A stretch of 64,000 bases of DNA, from NCBI RefSeq assembly GCF_022458985.1, contig NC_061777.1, positions 12,055,668 through 12,119,667 on the forward strand, given 5' to 3'. The stretch is from Mugil cephalus. Its lineage: Eukaryota; Chordata; Actinopteri; Mugiliformes; Mugilidae. A model generated the notes under the pieces. The model searched no databases. It was not told the origin of the DNA and worked only from the letters and a program-made list of their open reading frames with translations. Of this stretch, positions 1 through 12,285 are shown piece by piece (position 1 is the first letter of the stretch; every line of letters starts with the position of its first letter). Made by a program: the position numbers and the translations under genes.

Positions 1-33
1 CCTCTTCCATCCGGTCGTTTCCCTCAATTCCAG

Positions 34-1706
34 GCGGAGTTGAAGCTGACCGAGTACCACAAGCTGGCACGTAAACTGAAGCTGATGCCTCCCTCTGCTG
101 AGAACGCCTGTGGTCACGATTTTGAGATCAGGGCTTTTGAATGCGGGACCAGCAGCTCTGTTCAGCATAAAACACAGATACAGGTAATTTACAGCATAGG
201 TGCTGACGTTCTTATCTTGATCAATCTTAATTTAAAACCAGTATTTCTTGATGTCTTACTATTCTGTATTTTGCACCCCCTGTTTTTGTAGATGCTCCTG
301 AGAAAGCTGATCAGCGACGTGGAGGAGGAGAACAGTCGTTTAACCAACATGAAACTAAGTCTGGAGGAATCCTGTGAACAGGTAACAACACATTTAAGCT
401 TCGGTATTGTATGTGTTGTCAGAAATATTACAGTAAGCAACAACAGACGCATCTCAACCTGATTTATGATGGGATTTATAATGAAAATGTGTCTTAATCT
501 TCCAGCTAAATTCTAACATCATGGACAAGTCCAACGATCTGAAGCAGCTGAGAGAGCAGATCCGCAAACTGGACGAACGGCTGGATTCTGACATGCAGGT
601 ATAGTTTGTTTTGTGCTCCGGGATGCAGAAAATATGTTCTTCAAACGTCAGGGTGCTTCATACTGTATGTTTACGTGTGTTTAGGAGTTGGCCCGGGAGG
701 AACAGGAGTGGGCAGCCGAGATGGAGTCCGTGGAAAACCACCGCAAACTTCTCGAGAAGAAAGTTAATTTCGGTTACGACGAGGCTCTGCAGCAACTCAA
801 GGCGGCACAGCAACAGTGAGCAACAACTACCGTCTTCACAAGCAAAATTCTCAATACCCCTGGTTGTACAGTGCCACTCAAAAAACAATGACAAATGGCT
901 GTTGAAGTTCTGTTTTATATTTTTATATTGACCTCTTTTAGACATATTTGTAAAGTGAGAGTTTTTGGAATTAATTTTAAAATCACTGGGGTCTGATAGA
1001 ACCTAAGACTTATGGCCTTTTCTTCTCAAGGTACCACCTAGTGCTGCAGGAGACTAATGAGGAGAGGCGAACAGTAGCCAACAACCTGGCATCTGTGTTT
1101 ACCACAGCTGCTAACCACTTGTCCATTACAGAGGTAACTTTCCTCCAACCCCATGTCTTTCTAATAAATGTACTTAATGTGCAGGTGTCTACTATGTCTA
1201 CTATGAACATAAAAAAAAATCTATTTTATGTTAAAAAAAAAGTTCTAATCTTTTTTTCTCAACCCTGAACACAGCCACACGAGTGATTCCAATGACACTG
1301 TATTCATTGTCATGACTAAAAACCGTCAAAGTTGAAATTGCTAAATGCAATGTTAGGAAGCAAGTGAGCATTTTGTCAAAGTTGACGTGTTAGAAGCTGG
1401 AAAACTGGGAACATTTATTTGAGCAACATTTACACAAGGTAATATGTGGTTGTTAGGCGACTGGGTCAGAGCATCTCCACAACATTAAACGAGCCACAGT
1501 AGCTGCTGAAAATGTTAATGTTGGCTCTGACAGAGACGTGTCCGAACTTACCACCTCTTTTCCGTCTTGTATGACAGAAGTCCATGGAGGATCTGCACAG
1601 CCGTGTGCAGCAGATGTGCTCTAAGGCTGTGGAAGAGGACGACGCCGCTCTACAGAAGATGCGGGAAACTCTGAAGACCTTCAAGTCCAAGGCCGACAGT
1701 TTATAA
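34..1706 (+). CDS. ndc80: Kinetochore protein NDC80 (HEC1), C-terminal six exons, 5' partial
   Basis: Six coding exons join in frame: 34-183, 292-381, 506-598, 685-815, 1031-1133 and 1578-1706, with GT-AG introns and a TAA stop at 1704-1706. They give 231 residues. The peptide matches the C-terminal coiled coil of vertebrate NDC80: it opens with TEYHKLARKLKLMPPSAEN and includes QETNEERRTVANNL. By family knowledge this segment follows the microtubule-binding calponin-homology head and pairs with NUF2 and then SPC24/SPC25 to anchor the NDC80 complex at the outer kinetochore. The composition is Glu/Lys/Gln/Leu-rich, as expected of a coiled coil. Exons for the head domain must lie before position 1. 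The last exon is poorly conserved, as is usual for this protein's tail. Identification is firm; the exact 3' terminus is slightly less so. Confidence 0.93.
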
Positions 1707-2099
1707 AGAGACAGCGAGGCGGAGGCCTGTAGGTCCATCCTGCAGACCTCTGCATGTAAATATGCCCTGTGTGTTGTTCTTAATGTTTTTAAGGTGGTGG
1801 GGTATCTTTGGGATAAACACGTAAATATCCACATTGATGGCCTCCACGGTCTTGACAGCTCTTTATAACGTAACACAAGCTTTTCTTTATCTATTTACTT
1901 TTCTCCTAGTCACCAGTCTCCCCTTCTTTTCTTGAACTGTTAATTGCAAAGGCAATTATTTTAAAGTTGTTGTTTTGGAGGATGTGTTTGCTCTTTTTTT
2001 GCTAGTTATTAAAAACTTGTGGAAAAAAATGCAAAATTCTTATAGTGCGGCCGAGTCAATGTAACATTTCTACAGCGAAACTATAAACTGAACTTAATT

Positions 2100-2105
2100 A
2101 ATAAA
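2100..2105 (+). terminator. Candidate ndc80 polyadenylation signal
   Basis: A canonical AATAAA lies about 395 nt after the ndc80 stop, in AT-rich DNA. It is the first exact AATAAA I found downstream. The assignment rests on position only. Confidence 0.4.
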
Positions 2106-3682
2106 CCTACGATATGAAGTAACATTTTACTTCTTGTTGAAGAAATGTGTTTCAAGCATCAATACTTCTACAATGCTGAACTAATGCTACAGAACTTACT
2201 CATGTGACTTTGTGAATTCAGTTTTGTGTTGGCCCGGATGGTTACTGGTTAACACAGAAACAGCTAGCATACTTTCCATTTGTGTCAAGTCTCATTTATG
2301 CTATTTTTAGCCGGCACATTAAAGCACTTAAGCCCCATGTATCAGCCAAAACTCATAACACTGACGGGCTCATTAGCGTTTATTTTAGGGGCATTTGTTT
2401 TATGCTCATCTGGCAGGAATTGGAAATCATTTTACGGAGACAGAGTTGCCAGTTAGGACACTGACAGGAAGTGGTACAAATCTCTTCACAGCCCTTTCCT
2501 CCATGCATGACCAACACAGCTAATTATACCTGTTTCCAATGAACTCCGCGTACTTGGCATGCGGTATTTGTTTTAGTTTTTTTCCCCATCTATATTCAGC
2601 CCAGAAATGTAATCCAGATATCAGTCTGCGTATAATTCTAATATCCTACTTTCAAAGAACTGCTTTGATCTTTGCGTATGAAGTAAGATCCAGGGTTCGA
2701 TGCAGTTTGTGATCATGCGGCATCGTGAGACAACTTCCCAGACTCACGAATAAAACAAAGACGTCCGTTTTGTGATTCAGCTCGGACGCGCCGGTGTTGA
2801 TTTGTGCATCTTTTTGTCGTTCTCATGTTCCACTTTAAAGGTTGGGGAGGACATCCCCTCCGGACTGTAAGAAAGAATGTCGTTCTTATACACGCACCGA
2901 AGCAGAAGGTGGCAGTAATGCACCAAAAAGCTCTTATGAAAGTGCAAATAGAAATATGCTGCAAGATAAAGGGGTCTCTTTCTGGCAACTAAAAGAATAA
3001 TAATAATAATAAAAAGTCCCTAATTTATTGTCCTAGGGCAGAAGCTCAGAGCTGCACACTGCTTTGATCCTTCATATTCTTCAGTGACGGTTAACCTGTA
3101 AAATAAGTGTGATTCTTATAGATTTGTTGTTCTTTTAACCTGTTGTTAACAGGCGTTAACAGGCAAATTAGATTGAGGTTTAGAAGTAATTTGTTAATTT
3201 TGTTTATTTCTCAAACCCCTTGAGATGCGAAAATTTCCTGCTTCCTTCTGCGCTCTAAAGTCATCAGCTGAACATCTCTGGCTTTGAGGCTACTGCACAG
3301 AAAATCTAGGGCGCTTAGACATTTCACAAACAATTCATCAGTTGGTCGAGAAAACGCGCAAATGAACCACCCGCAAAAAACACAGCCTTGATGCGTCGAC
3401 GGCACCCGGTTCAAACGATCTGGTCTCGAAACGCTCTCGAGCGAGACTGAAGTGGCATCCCGGGATCTGGGGCGACGGTCGGCCCCTGAAACCGCGTCCA
3501 TCGCGCCCGTGCGGTGAGACGTCTCTGGAAGGCGGCCGGCCCTGCGAGCGTGAGAGAAATGTTTTGGCAGATGTGAAGAGGAGGGATGAGGTGAGTGTGA
3601 GGGGCTCTGTGGAGAGATGGAATGAAAAATGTGATGGATAACTTCCACCGCAAGCAAGGACAAGCCCGTGTGTGAGAAAATG

Positions 3683-3726
<44 letters not shown>

Positions 3727-6096
3727 GTGGTGTGGTGGTGGGAGGATGGGGCGTGGCGGAAGTAAAGGAGAGGGAAAGGTCGGTTGCGCGTTGTTGAACA
3801 GCGCGGTGGTTCTTGTCTAAACAGGGCAGGACCTTGGCGTGTTTATCAGATCCCGTGTGGACAGGTGGCATCCATAAAAGCCCCTCTGCGAGACCTGTCC
3901 TCGCGTGTGTGAGACGCGGTGGCTTAAATGTGTGTGTGTACGGTATGTTTGACTCCTCGTGAAGGAATCTGCGCGCCCATGTCCGCCTGAAACTGTTTTG
4001 TGGCTTTTCTCTGCGTGTTATGTGGCATTTGTTGAGAGTGTGTTGTGTTCCCTTTGTGCTGCCCGTGGCCTTCAGCCTGTGTGGACGCTTTATTTTTTTT
4101 TTCCCCTCATCATGGGTCATTGAATTTGAAGACTCAAATGCACCGTGAAATCTTAGTACACTGCATGCTCCTGCTCCTCACACGGGAGGTATGACCTGGC
4201 TCAGGGTAGAAGCTTTACTCTCATAGGAATTGTGTCTGTGTGTAACCTGTACTGGGCGAAGGAGATGTAAGCAGGAGGGCACATTGTCACATGAGACTAA
4301 TAAAAAAAAAAAGAAATCTAAAATCTAAAAATAAGGTCAAAATACACAGGTTTTGTTTGTCCCTTCTCCGTGACATGAGCGAGGTGTGCGTTGCTGCTTT
4401 ACTTGGTGCCGCGAAGCTTTCAGCAGCTAATTCATCACCAGAGACGGAGAGTGGAGCTCTGAGGTGTTGATGCGGAGCCTTACTAGGGGTTAATCTCGCC
4501 CGTCCACCGCCAGCATAACCCGTTGTACAGATGTGTTGGGCGGGGGGGTGGGGGGGAAGAAACGGGGAGCAGAAAGAGAAGAAGAGAAGGCGAGCTCTCT
4601 TTTCTTTTCTTTCGCCCAGCCTCCTGTCAAAACACCATTGTGTAGCTGAAATCTGTCTTCCTTAGACCCACATTATGACTGGCTCTGGCATTTTTTGATT
4701 TCTGCTCCAGCGAGCTAATTGTCTCCAGATTTAGAAGACAAATCAACTTCTGCTCGGGCTGTGTGGCAACCACACGCAGAAATGACGCAACCGCTGTAAC
4801 GAGGCATCGGGTTTGAAAAAGCGCGCTGTCTGTCTCGAGCGCCGGCGCTTGCGACAATAACACAATTACAGAAATAATTACGCATCCTTTCTGCAGCTGT
4901 CAGTTACGAGGCTTGCTGTGTTACATTGAATGTTTGTTTTTTTTTGTTTTTTTTTGCAAAGTGCTTGCTTGATCTGAATGGTGACGTGCTGGAAACGTGC
5001 AGGATTTGCGGCAGGAGGGTCTCGGTTAAGATGTTAAATTAATTATTGATGCAGAAACTGAAGTAATGAAGCTCAGACAGCTTGCAAGAACATAATGCAA
5101 CGTAAATCCGATATGTAACTCCTCTTACATCTGCATAGTTAAGGATACTAATTTACCATTGAGCCTCTTTAACAAAACTATATAACAATAATAAAGCATC
5201 ATATGGGTGGTTAGCTGGTCATGAGAAAGGTGACAGAACAGCGTTGGTGTCACAAAGCTCCAAAATAAAAGCGGGACAGAACGGGGATGTCCTTCCTCCA
5301 AGTTTTCTATACACTAAAGCACCACAAATTGTCCACTCATCACAAGTGTGTCTCTGCAGACACCTTCGTACGTGGACTCCAGCAGATGCGTCCCCGTGTT
5401 CATGTGTGAGGCCGCCCCTGTTATGGTTCCTTTGATGACGGTTTGCCGTGTTGACATTAAAGGAAGCTTCCCATGTGTTCCGCCGCACGTTGACAGTTCC
5501 CTGTGTGCTCAGCCTCAGCGTGAAGTGCTGTAATCAGGGTATCTTCGCTTGAATAATAGATTCAGTGAGTGACCGGTTTACACACGGCGGGTTTTTCCAT
5601 CTCAGCTCGCCCATAATTCAACCAAGGCATGAAACATAACAGGTTTCTCAAGTGTTATTCTTTTGTGTCAGGACAATTTATCCACAGAGGCCGAGAGACG
5701 GAACGGGGGATCGACCGCGGATTTAGCCGGAGAGTAAGTCACAACCTGCGTTCAGTAAACTAAGTCGTCACGCGGGACGCCTCAGAATGGAAACGAGAAG
5801 GAAAACAGCTGGAAACCTTAAACTCGGAGGTTCTCTGGGAATCTGAGCGTGCTCTGTGGCTAAGTCTTCATCATATAACATATAACTCATTTTATTGGGA
5901 TCTCATAGTTGAACATAAGATGCTTAGAATGTGATATATTGTATGTACAGCGGACATAATAAATCTGTGTACCTTTGTTTAAACACCGGAGTGATGTCTT
6001 TAAACTTTGAGGTCACATGTAGCGCTTTGTAAAACCTTGGCGTGAGTGACAGGTCTGTTACTGTTTCACAGGGGCTCAAAAACACTAGATATTTTA
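2106..6096. other. Intergenic DNA without a supported gene
   Basis: I see no exon here that resembles a known protein. Contents are AT-rich spacer, a GC- and CpG-rich block at about 3380-4060 that includes a (GT)n tract, and a less repetitive stretch at about 4380-4900 that could be conserved non-coding DNA. The long open frame on the minus strand at 3338-4120 is an artefact of GC-rich and CA-repeat DNA (translated His-Thr repeats). Confidence 0.5.
3686..3718. repeat. (GT)n microsatellite
   Basis: About 33 bp of uninterrupted GT dinucleotides, followed by a degenerate GGT-rich tail to about 3750. Confidence 0.95.
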
Positions 6097-6433
6097 CACT
6101 GATCAGCCACAACATTAAAACCAGGCCAGATACTCCCACCTCATAGCACCCCAGTGGGATGTAGCCTGACACAGACACACACAAACTGAAAAAAACAAAC
6201 AAACATGAAAAACAGTGAAGGTATTGACCTGGCCTCCAAAGTCACTAGATCCCAAACTGGTCAAGTATCTGTGGGATGAGCTGGAACAATCCTGATCCAG
6301 AGGCCCCTCCCCTCAATCCATACGACCCAAAGGCCCCCACTAACACCATCCTGCTCACAGATACACCCTCAGAAGGCCCATGTCCATTCTCTGATGAGTC
6401 ACACAGGGGTCATAATGTTGTCCCTGATCGGTG
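6097..6433 (+). mobile_element. Tc1/mariner-derived element fragment, family A copy 1
   Basis: The copy is bounded by TA dinucleotides (6095-6096 and 6434-6435). It begins CACTGATCAGCCACAACATT and ends CTGATCGGTG, which are imperfect inverted ends. Inside, a frame reads SRSQTGQVSVG or, one frame over, a decayed form of the Tc1-type SPDLNPIEnLWD motif (here VTRSQ.../SLDPKLVKYLWDEL-like). This marks it as the 3' part of a Tc1-like transposase gene. It has no open frame of useful length and is non-autonomous. It is one of at least eleven copies in the window. Confidence 0.8.
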
Positions 6434-7651
6434 TATAAGCCAACCTCATGGTGACGACGCCGTTAAATTGCTTATCGCAATAAGAGGCCTATTTATCTCT
6501 GGGACTTTGGTCACTGTCTCGTCCCGACCACAGGTTTTGATGACGGAGTGATTCAGATTCAGTAAAGTTTATTTGTCTGAGGGGAAGGAGCATGTGAGCA
6601 GCATTTCATGGAAAAATAAAACATACACGAAAAAACATTTTTAAGCTCCAGGGATTTGATATTTACACATTAACATGGAATTAACTTGTGATTTCACGAT
6701 AATGGGTGGAATGAAGATAGTTGTAAGGTGTTTACAGGCAAATACTGAGCTGACGTCATCTGCTTGTTCCCATTCACTGTACAGACACTTGCATCCTTTC
6801 TTCAGTAACCATCCTTCACTGGGTTTTAGATATAAGGCGCCTTTTTTTAAAATTATTTATTTAAATCTGACTGCACAAGTTCTGGAAATAAGCAGTGTTA
6901 GGTTAAAGGCTGTTTGGAGAGTGGACAAAAATTAGATGACCAAACGCTGAAGGAATTAAAGTCATTACCTCAATATTTGTCCTGTAGAAAGAAGCCAGTG
7001 TTAGGGATTTTGTTTTTCCATTCAGCGTGAAGTGGAAATGTTTTGCTCCACTATGCTGTGGTCCTTTAAAGGTTAGAGCGCGGCAGGAACGTTGCAGATG
7101 GCAATGTTTTATTTCCTGCTCTGGTAATATCAGCTGAAAATGTACCTACTTGACTGCGGTGTAGGGCACTTTCCGCCATATGGCATAACTTAGGAGAATC
7201 AAAGGGCAAATAAACATGGCGTGTGATTATCCATCTTATTCTTTCCACTTGCAGTGAAGAGTGGCCTTCAAACACCAGTCAGTGTGTGTGTGTGTGTGTC
7301 CGCGTCTGAATACTTACAAGTGCATTATACTTGCATGTTTTTTCAGGGCTAGATGATGTGTGTGAGAGAGTTACGGAGCGAGCGAGCACGAGATATCAGA
7401 TTTCCATCAGGTTTGTCTCCCTCACCCGGGCCTGGATGGGGGTTATTAAGCCACTACAAGAAGTCACGAGAAGGTCATTGTCGACCGTGAGAGGTTGTGG
7501 AGGGGTTATAAAGGGGGCTGTGAGTCACAAGCTTGACCCGTTGCTTTGCTGTTTTTGCTCTGTGAGTCATTTTCTGGCATAGTGGGATCCATTTCAGGGT
7601 CCGTTCACCTCAGGGGGGAAACAGATGTATGGTTGGGGGGGGGGGGGGATC
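6434..7651. other. Intergenic spacer
   Basis: No gene is supported. A short segment at about 6550-6610 (AGTAAAGTTTATTTGTCTGA) resembles the 3' tails of fish non-LTR retrotransposons. A (TG)n tract lies at 7283-7298 and a G-run at about 7636-7648, next to the following element. Confidence 0.45.
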
Positions 7652-8135
7652 GTGTAATCAGGCATAACATTATGACCATCTTCCTAATATTGTGTGATAT
7701 TGTGCCTTCAAAGCTTATCTGAAGGCGTCGTGTGTTTTTTGGGAACAGGATGTGGTTAGTGGGGGGTCTTTGGGTCCTGTGGGTTGAGGGGAGGGGCCTC
7801 TGTGGATCATGGGGTGTTTGGGTGCATCCCACAGATACTTGGTCGGTTTGGGATCTAGTGAATTTGGAGGCCAGGTCGACACCTTGTGCTGTTTTTCATG
7901 TTTTTTGAGTTGTTTTTAAACCATTTTTGTGCGTGGCTGTGTCAGGCTGCATCCTGCTGGATGCTGCTGACAGTCATTGCTATGGGGTAGTGGGGGTACC
8001 TGGTCTGGTTTAGGTGGGTGTTACATGTCTAGGTAACATCCACATAACTGTGAGTTTCAAAGCAGAACACTGAATTTGTCACAAGTCGTCATTTACTTCA
8101 TCTGTCAGTGGTTTTAATGTTGTGGCTGATCAGTG
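7652..8135 (-). mobile_element. Tc1/mariner-derived element, family A copy 2
   Basis: Reverse orientation relative to copy 1. It starts with TCAGGCATAACATTATGACC and ends with TTTTAATGTTGTGGCTGATC. It retains the internal stretch that on the minus strand covers the decayed transposase 3' end. With the copy near 60.5 kb, it is among the longest family members (about 480 bp). Confidence 0.8.
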
Positions 8136-9294
8136 CACACTTGTGTAAGTATATATGAGTTTGATCAAGATCTAAAAACTGCAATATTTGCTGCTTATCG
8201 GTTTCTTAAAGCTATATTGCGCTCGACTGCTAGATGTATTTCCATTGCTTCTCATGTACCAGTTGTCTGGTACCTATGTGTAATCACAACGATGCGCGCG
8301 TGTATTTGACCCATGTCATCTGAAAACAACCTTCTCAGCAACTTCTGTGCAACATCCCTCAACTATTTATACTCCACTGAAATGAAAATCGCTTTCCTGG
8401 CCTGAAACAGTCGCTCTCTTTCAGTTTCCACATGTATTTTCCTTGAAGGACCAGGATGAAGAAACACTTGTGCAATGCTGGAGGAATGCTTGCTCGCATG
8501 GCAGGGAAGCCTGTATTGTTTAAGCATCCTGATGAGCAGTAGATTTATGTAGACCCACATGGTCTAGTGGTATGTCAAGTTTTGGCACGCTGCAATGTTG
8601 CTCTTTCCTTTTTGTCCCAGTTAAGAATAAGAATGAGGTTTTGTGTTCGAAATACTGCAGTAGTAGGTTGTGTGTCAGCTAAATACTAAACATAACTCTA
8701 AATCATGTTATGATTCATTATTTTTCCAGGCAAACATGCAATCCGTTATCTCCTTTTTAGATAAAGTGCAAAAAGTATAGAAAAATGTTCATGAAGCATC
8801 ACAGCTGGACAATGATTAAATGGAGAGAATAAAAACTGAGACAAAGCCACAATCGGGATTATTTTGTCCTATCAGAGTTAGAGGTAAATAAAACAAAATC
8901 TAGATGTTCAGATCACACAGGAAACAGAAAAGAAATAAAACATGAAACGTTTTTATTGGTGCACTTTATAGGGGTTATAAATAATATATTGTAAATCCAT
9001 CTTATTCATTGAAATTCATGATTTTCAAATGATTACTTTTAGCATTAGCCACGTTATTTTAGTCATTTTGATTAACCGAGCCAACCTACTTTGTTTAAAT
9101 GGACTGCGTCCCGGTGGATGAACCACCTGTTGGTGTATTATTATTTAAATTACATTACAGCTTGGATTTTTCACTTACAAGAGTTGTATTTGTGTTTGGC
9201 TTCTATATGTGAGAGCAGGCATGTCTTTCATATCTTTCTCACGCACATCCAAAAAAATAAAAGAATAAATAGATAAGATGAAACAAGAGCAACA
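8136..9294. other. Intergenic spacer
   Basis: AT-rich DNA in which I recognise no gene, RNA or repeat. The short open frames here have no recognisable protein composition or splice context. Confidence 0.4.
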
Positions 9295-9555
9295 GGACTT
9301 GAACGGTTTCTTGAAGATGTTTTTCCACTCATCCAAGTATCCTCTGTAGTTTTACTAGACTGGTTCGGATCAGGGGTTTAAATGACAACTAGAGTCTTGT
9401 TAACGATCAGACGCTTACTGCTTTCCTTCACTAATCTCTTCTAAGAACCCATCATTAGTCCATTATTGGCCACAGACTCCAGCCTCAGCGTGTGCCACCA
9501 GTACTTTAGACTTGAGGAAGCTACTTGTTGGCAGCTTTTTTTTTTTTTTTTTTGC
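9295..9555 (-). mobile_element. Probable Penelope-like/non-LTR 3' remnant with poly-T
   Basis: On the minus strand the sequence carries phrases typical of a widespread fish retroelement 3' end: a 'GGATACTTGGATGAGTGG' and an 'AACATCTTCAAGAAACCG' segment, with a second variant at about 9510-9532 (GAGGAAGCTACTTGTTGGCA). A poly-T run follows at 9538-9554. Assignment to Penelope-like elements is from memory of the motif, not from a search. Confidence 0.45.
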
Positions 9556-10871
9556 ATGTAACATTAGCCTGGATCACTGAGAACCATCACAGACATTTTC
9601 TCATGTCACACATCACTTTCTAGTGCTTAAAACCACATTTAAAAAAAAAAAGAAGAAAAAAGTCAGCTTTACATTACATATTGATTGCTTACCTTGCTTG
9701 AGTTATTCACAGTTTGATCACAGTAAGATGCTCTTTGAGGTAGGTAGTTAAATGATTTTATTTAGTCCTTGGGATTATTTCAGTTCATTTTTCCTTTAAG
9801 TTTCTTTTTCTGAGCAACGTGTCTCATTTATGAGGCATTACTGTGGTTGAGGAGGGCAAAGGAGTCAGATCCTTGGCATACCACTGAGGTGTTTATGGAG
9901 GAAGCGAGCGGTTCCTCCCTATTACACCAGGGAATACACAGACACGGAAACAAGTGTAATGTGGATTTACACGCTCCAGCACATGTGGCTGCTGACAGCA
10001 AGCCAAGCCTTGCGTTTATGCTCGAGGAGTAAAAACAAAAGAACAGAGGGCTAGAGACATTAGTGGATGGGACGGCAAAAAGCACAGGGGGACATGAGGA
10101 AGAGGTGGGAGGGTGTGCAAAGATGTGAAGGGCGGTGAAATATACAAGGAGGATGGAGGGATAGCGAGGAGCGGGAGAGGGATAAAGGGAGGTCTGCTGT
10201 TTCCTCATGAGAGGAAGATGAATGGTGAGCTCGGGGTCTGGTTTGCCTCCTGGGGTTGCACACATACACACACATACGCACACACACACACCATTCACCG
10301 CTGTTTACAAAGGAGATTAGAGCAGTTCTACTCTGTACCTCAGTGTAACAGAGGTGCTTCAGAGCCACATGTGTAAACGATGAGAGGAATGTACACTGAT
10401 GTATTGACAACGTATGCTATGTTCATTTTGCAACATTCATAACCCCAGAGGGAACAGCTGCAATACGTTGTCATGTAACCCCCAGATTCATGTGTCATAT
10501 GTGACCGAGGACCCTTCCTGGATGGAGCAAATAACATGATGAGCGGCATGAAATTTTAATTATTTTCTGAAAAATGCACGCCTGTGCAAAGCTAGCGTTT
10601 GATGCTGTTTATCGTGATTGTCTTCTTTACAGATTTAATAGACCCGACCGCAGCTGGAGATTTGTGTGCACGTTATTTATCTGTCTGCCCCGAATCTTCC
10701 CTATGTTCCAGGAAATCTAAAGCACAGCCGTACACATGTTAGGACTGAGTTCATTTAGAAACGCAAACCAACGAAAGTACTTTTGCATAAGATCTCATAT
10801 GTTCTATATTCTAGTTAGCTAAAGTAGCTATCGGCTATTTCTTTAAACTATAACCAAGAAGGAGACACATT
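9556..10871. other. Intergenic spacer
   Basis: No gene is supported. An interrupted (CA)n lies at about 10259-10290 and creates overlapping open frames on both strands with His/Thr- or Cys/Val-rich translations. These look spurious. Confidence 0.4.
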
Positions 10872-11250
10872 GATGAAAATCATTTCTAATCTTGGACATG
10901 AGAAAAGTTTCTTCTGCAGTTCATAGATTCTATGTAATTTGTCCTGACCGGAGAAGGTGAACTCATAGAACCCAAGTTACATTTTGTAACTATAGACAGC
11001 ATTAAAGCTGCAGCTGTAGGCTACTTCATCTCTATAGAAATGTCTCCACAGACGCCAATCAATGAAAAGCCTTTCTAATGTAGAGCATCAGAAACATTTC
11101 TTGTACAGTTCGTTTTGCCTTGACCGGAGTTGATGAACTCATTGAACCCAAGTTACATCTGTAACCATACACAACATTATACAGTAGCTGCTGTAGCTCG
11201 ACTGGAGGCTACTTCATCACTGTGGAAATGTCTCCACAGACGTCAGATTT
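10872..11250. repeat. Two-unit tandem duplication of a dispersed repeat (family D)
   Basis: Two diverged units of about 190 bp lie head to tail (about 10872-11063 and 11064-11250). Both contain, in the same order, TTTCTAAT, TTCTTNTNCAGTTC, a GACCGGAG...TGAACTCAT block, AACCCAAGTTACAT, GGCTACTTCATC and GAAATGTCTCCACAGACG. The short core GTTACAT..TGTAAC is near-palindromic and recurs at about 47930 and 50185. Confidence 0.8.
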
Positions 11251-11547
11251 AACAAATTGGTACACTGTCAAGAAAATTTGTTGCCACAGTCTGTATCAAG
11301 CTTCACATGCACACATGACCAGGTATCTTGTATCTGCATCTGTGACCACATGGTGGTAGCAGTGTGAAGAATGGGTAGAGGAGGTGCCTGGGGTCATGTG
11401 TTACGGTGCGTTCAGTGCGTGTGATGAATTTGTTGTTGAGTTCTAAGATGTTGGGCGTTGGGAGGCCAATAAATTTGGAGGCATTGTGCGTAACACATGT
11501 GATCTTTTTCCATTGGCTCTAGAAAGAGTAAAGGAGTTGAACTATAC

Positions 11548-12285
11548 CAGGCGTCGGCAACCCGCGGCTCCGGAGCCGCATGCGGCTCTTTCGGTCCTCT
11601 GCTGCGGCTCTCCGTGGCGAGCGGTGCGGGGCAAGGACGCTGATTACAGTCGTTCACTTTTTCACGCTAAGTGCCTCAGAAAGGCAGTAACTGTTCACTC
11701 GGTAGTAAACCAGCAAAAGCTACACAACAACTGAACCATAGACATTAATACGGTATCTATGTCTATGGTTGTAACACCCAACAAAAACACTGAACTCCCA
11801 CAGTGCATTGCAGCACATATAGTCTATTCCTTGTTATCGAGTATTTAATTCAAATGTATTTTATTTTACTTCGGTAGTTTTTTAAAAAAATATAATTCTA
11901 AATTTGAATTTATGGTGATTTTGTAACATTAAAATAAAATGTGTTTTTTTTTTTTTTTTTTTTTGTCGCTCAAAATATACGTCACAGCTGCCGATGTGCG
12001 ACACCCGCCGGCAGGTCCAGCCCGCTATTTATTGAACCTTTCGACCGCAGGTAAGACAACCATGGATAAATCCCTGTGATGCGTAGATAAATAACATTTC
12101 GTTTTCTCTGTAGCAGTTCTTTCATTTCATAAATGCAGCAGACTATAGTTTTGTATACATAGCATAGATGTAAAAAACGATATATGCAGTGTTATCTTCA
12201 TTTTAGATGTCAAAGGGGGTTTGTGGCTCCCAGTGTTTTCTTTTCTGTGGAAAACATGTCCAAATGGCTCTTTGAGTGTTGCAAT
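11548..12285. mobile_element. hAT-like DNA transposon remnant
   Basis: The left end reads CAGGCGTCGGCAACCCGCGG followed by a GCGGCTCCGGAGCCGCATGC palindrome. This is the signature start of a common vertebrate hAT-type repeat. Near the right end, GGAAAACATGTCCAAATGGC followed by TCTTTGAGTGTT matches the sub-terminal region of the same repeat type. The last about 15 bp of the right inverted repeat are degraded. No transposase frame survives between the ends, and the interior includes a long T run at about 11944-11964. Confidence 0.65.

Noticed and set aside
3338..4120. 260-codon minus-strand open frame
   Set aside because: It runs through the (CA)n microsatellite and a GC-rich block; the translation has His-Thr runs, a second frame is also open on the same strand, and there is no domain or splice context.
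9828..10410. 156- and 116-codon minus-strand frames
   Set aside because: They cross a CA-repeat, giving Cys-Val runs, and are in two competing frames with no resemblance to known proteins.
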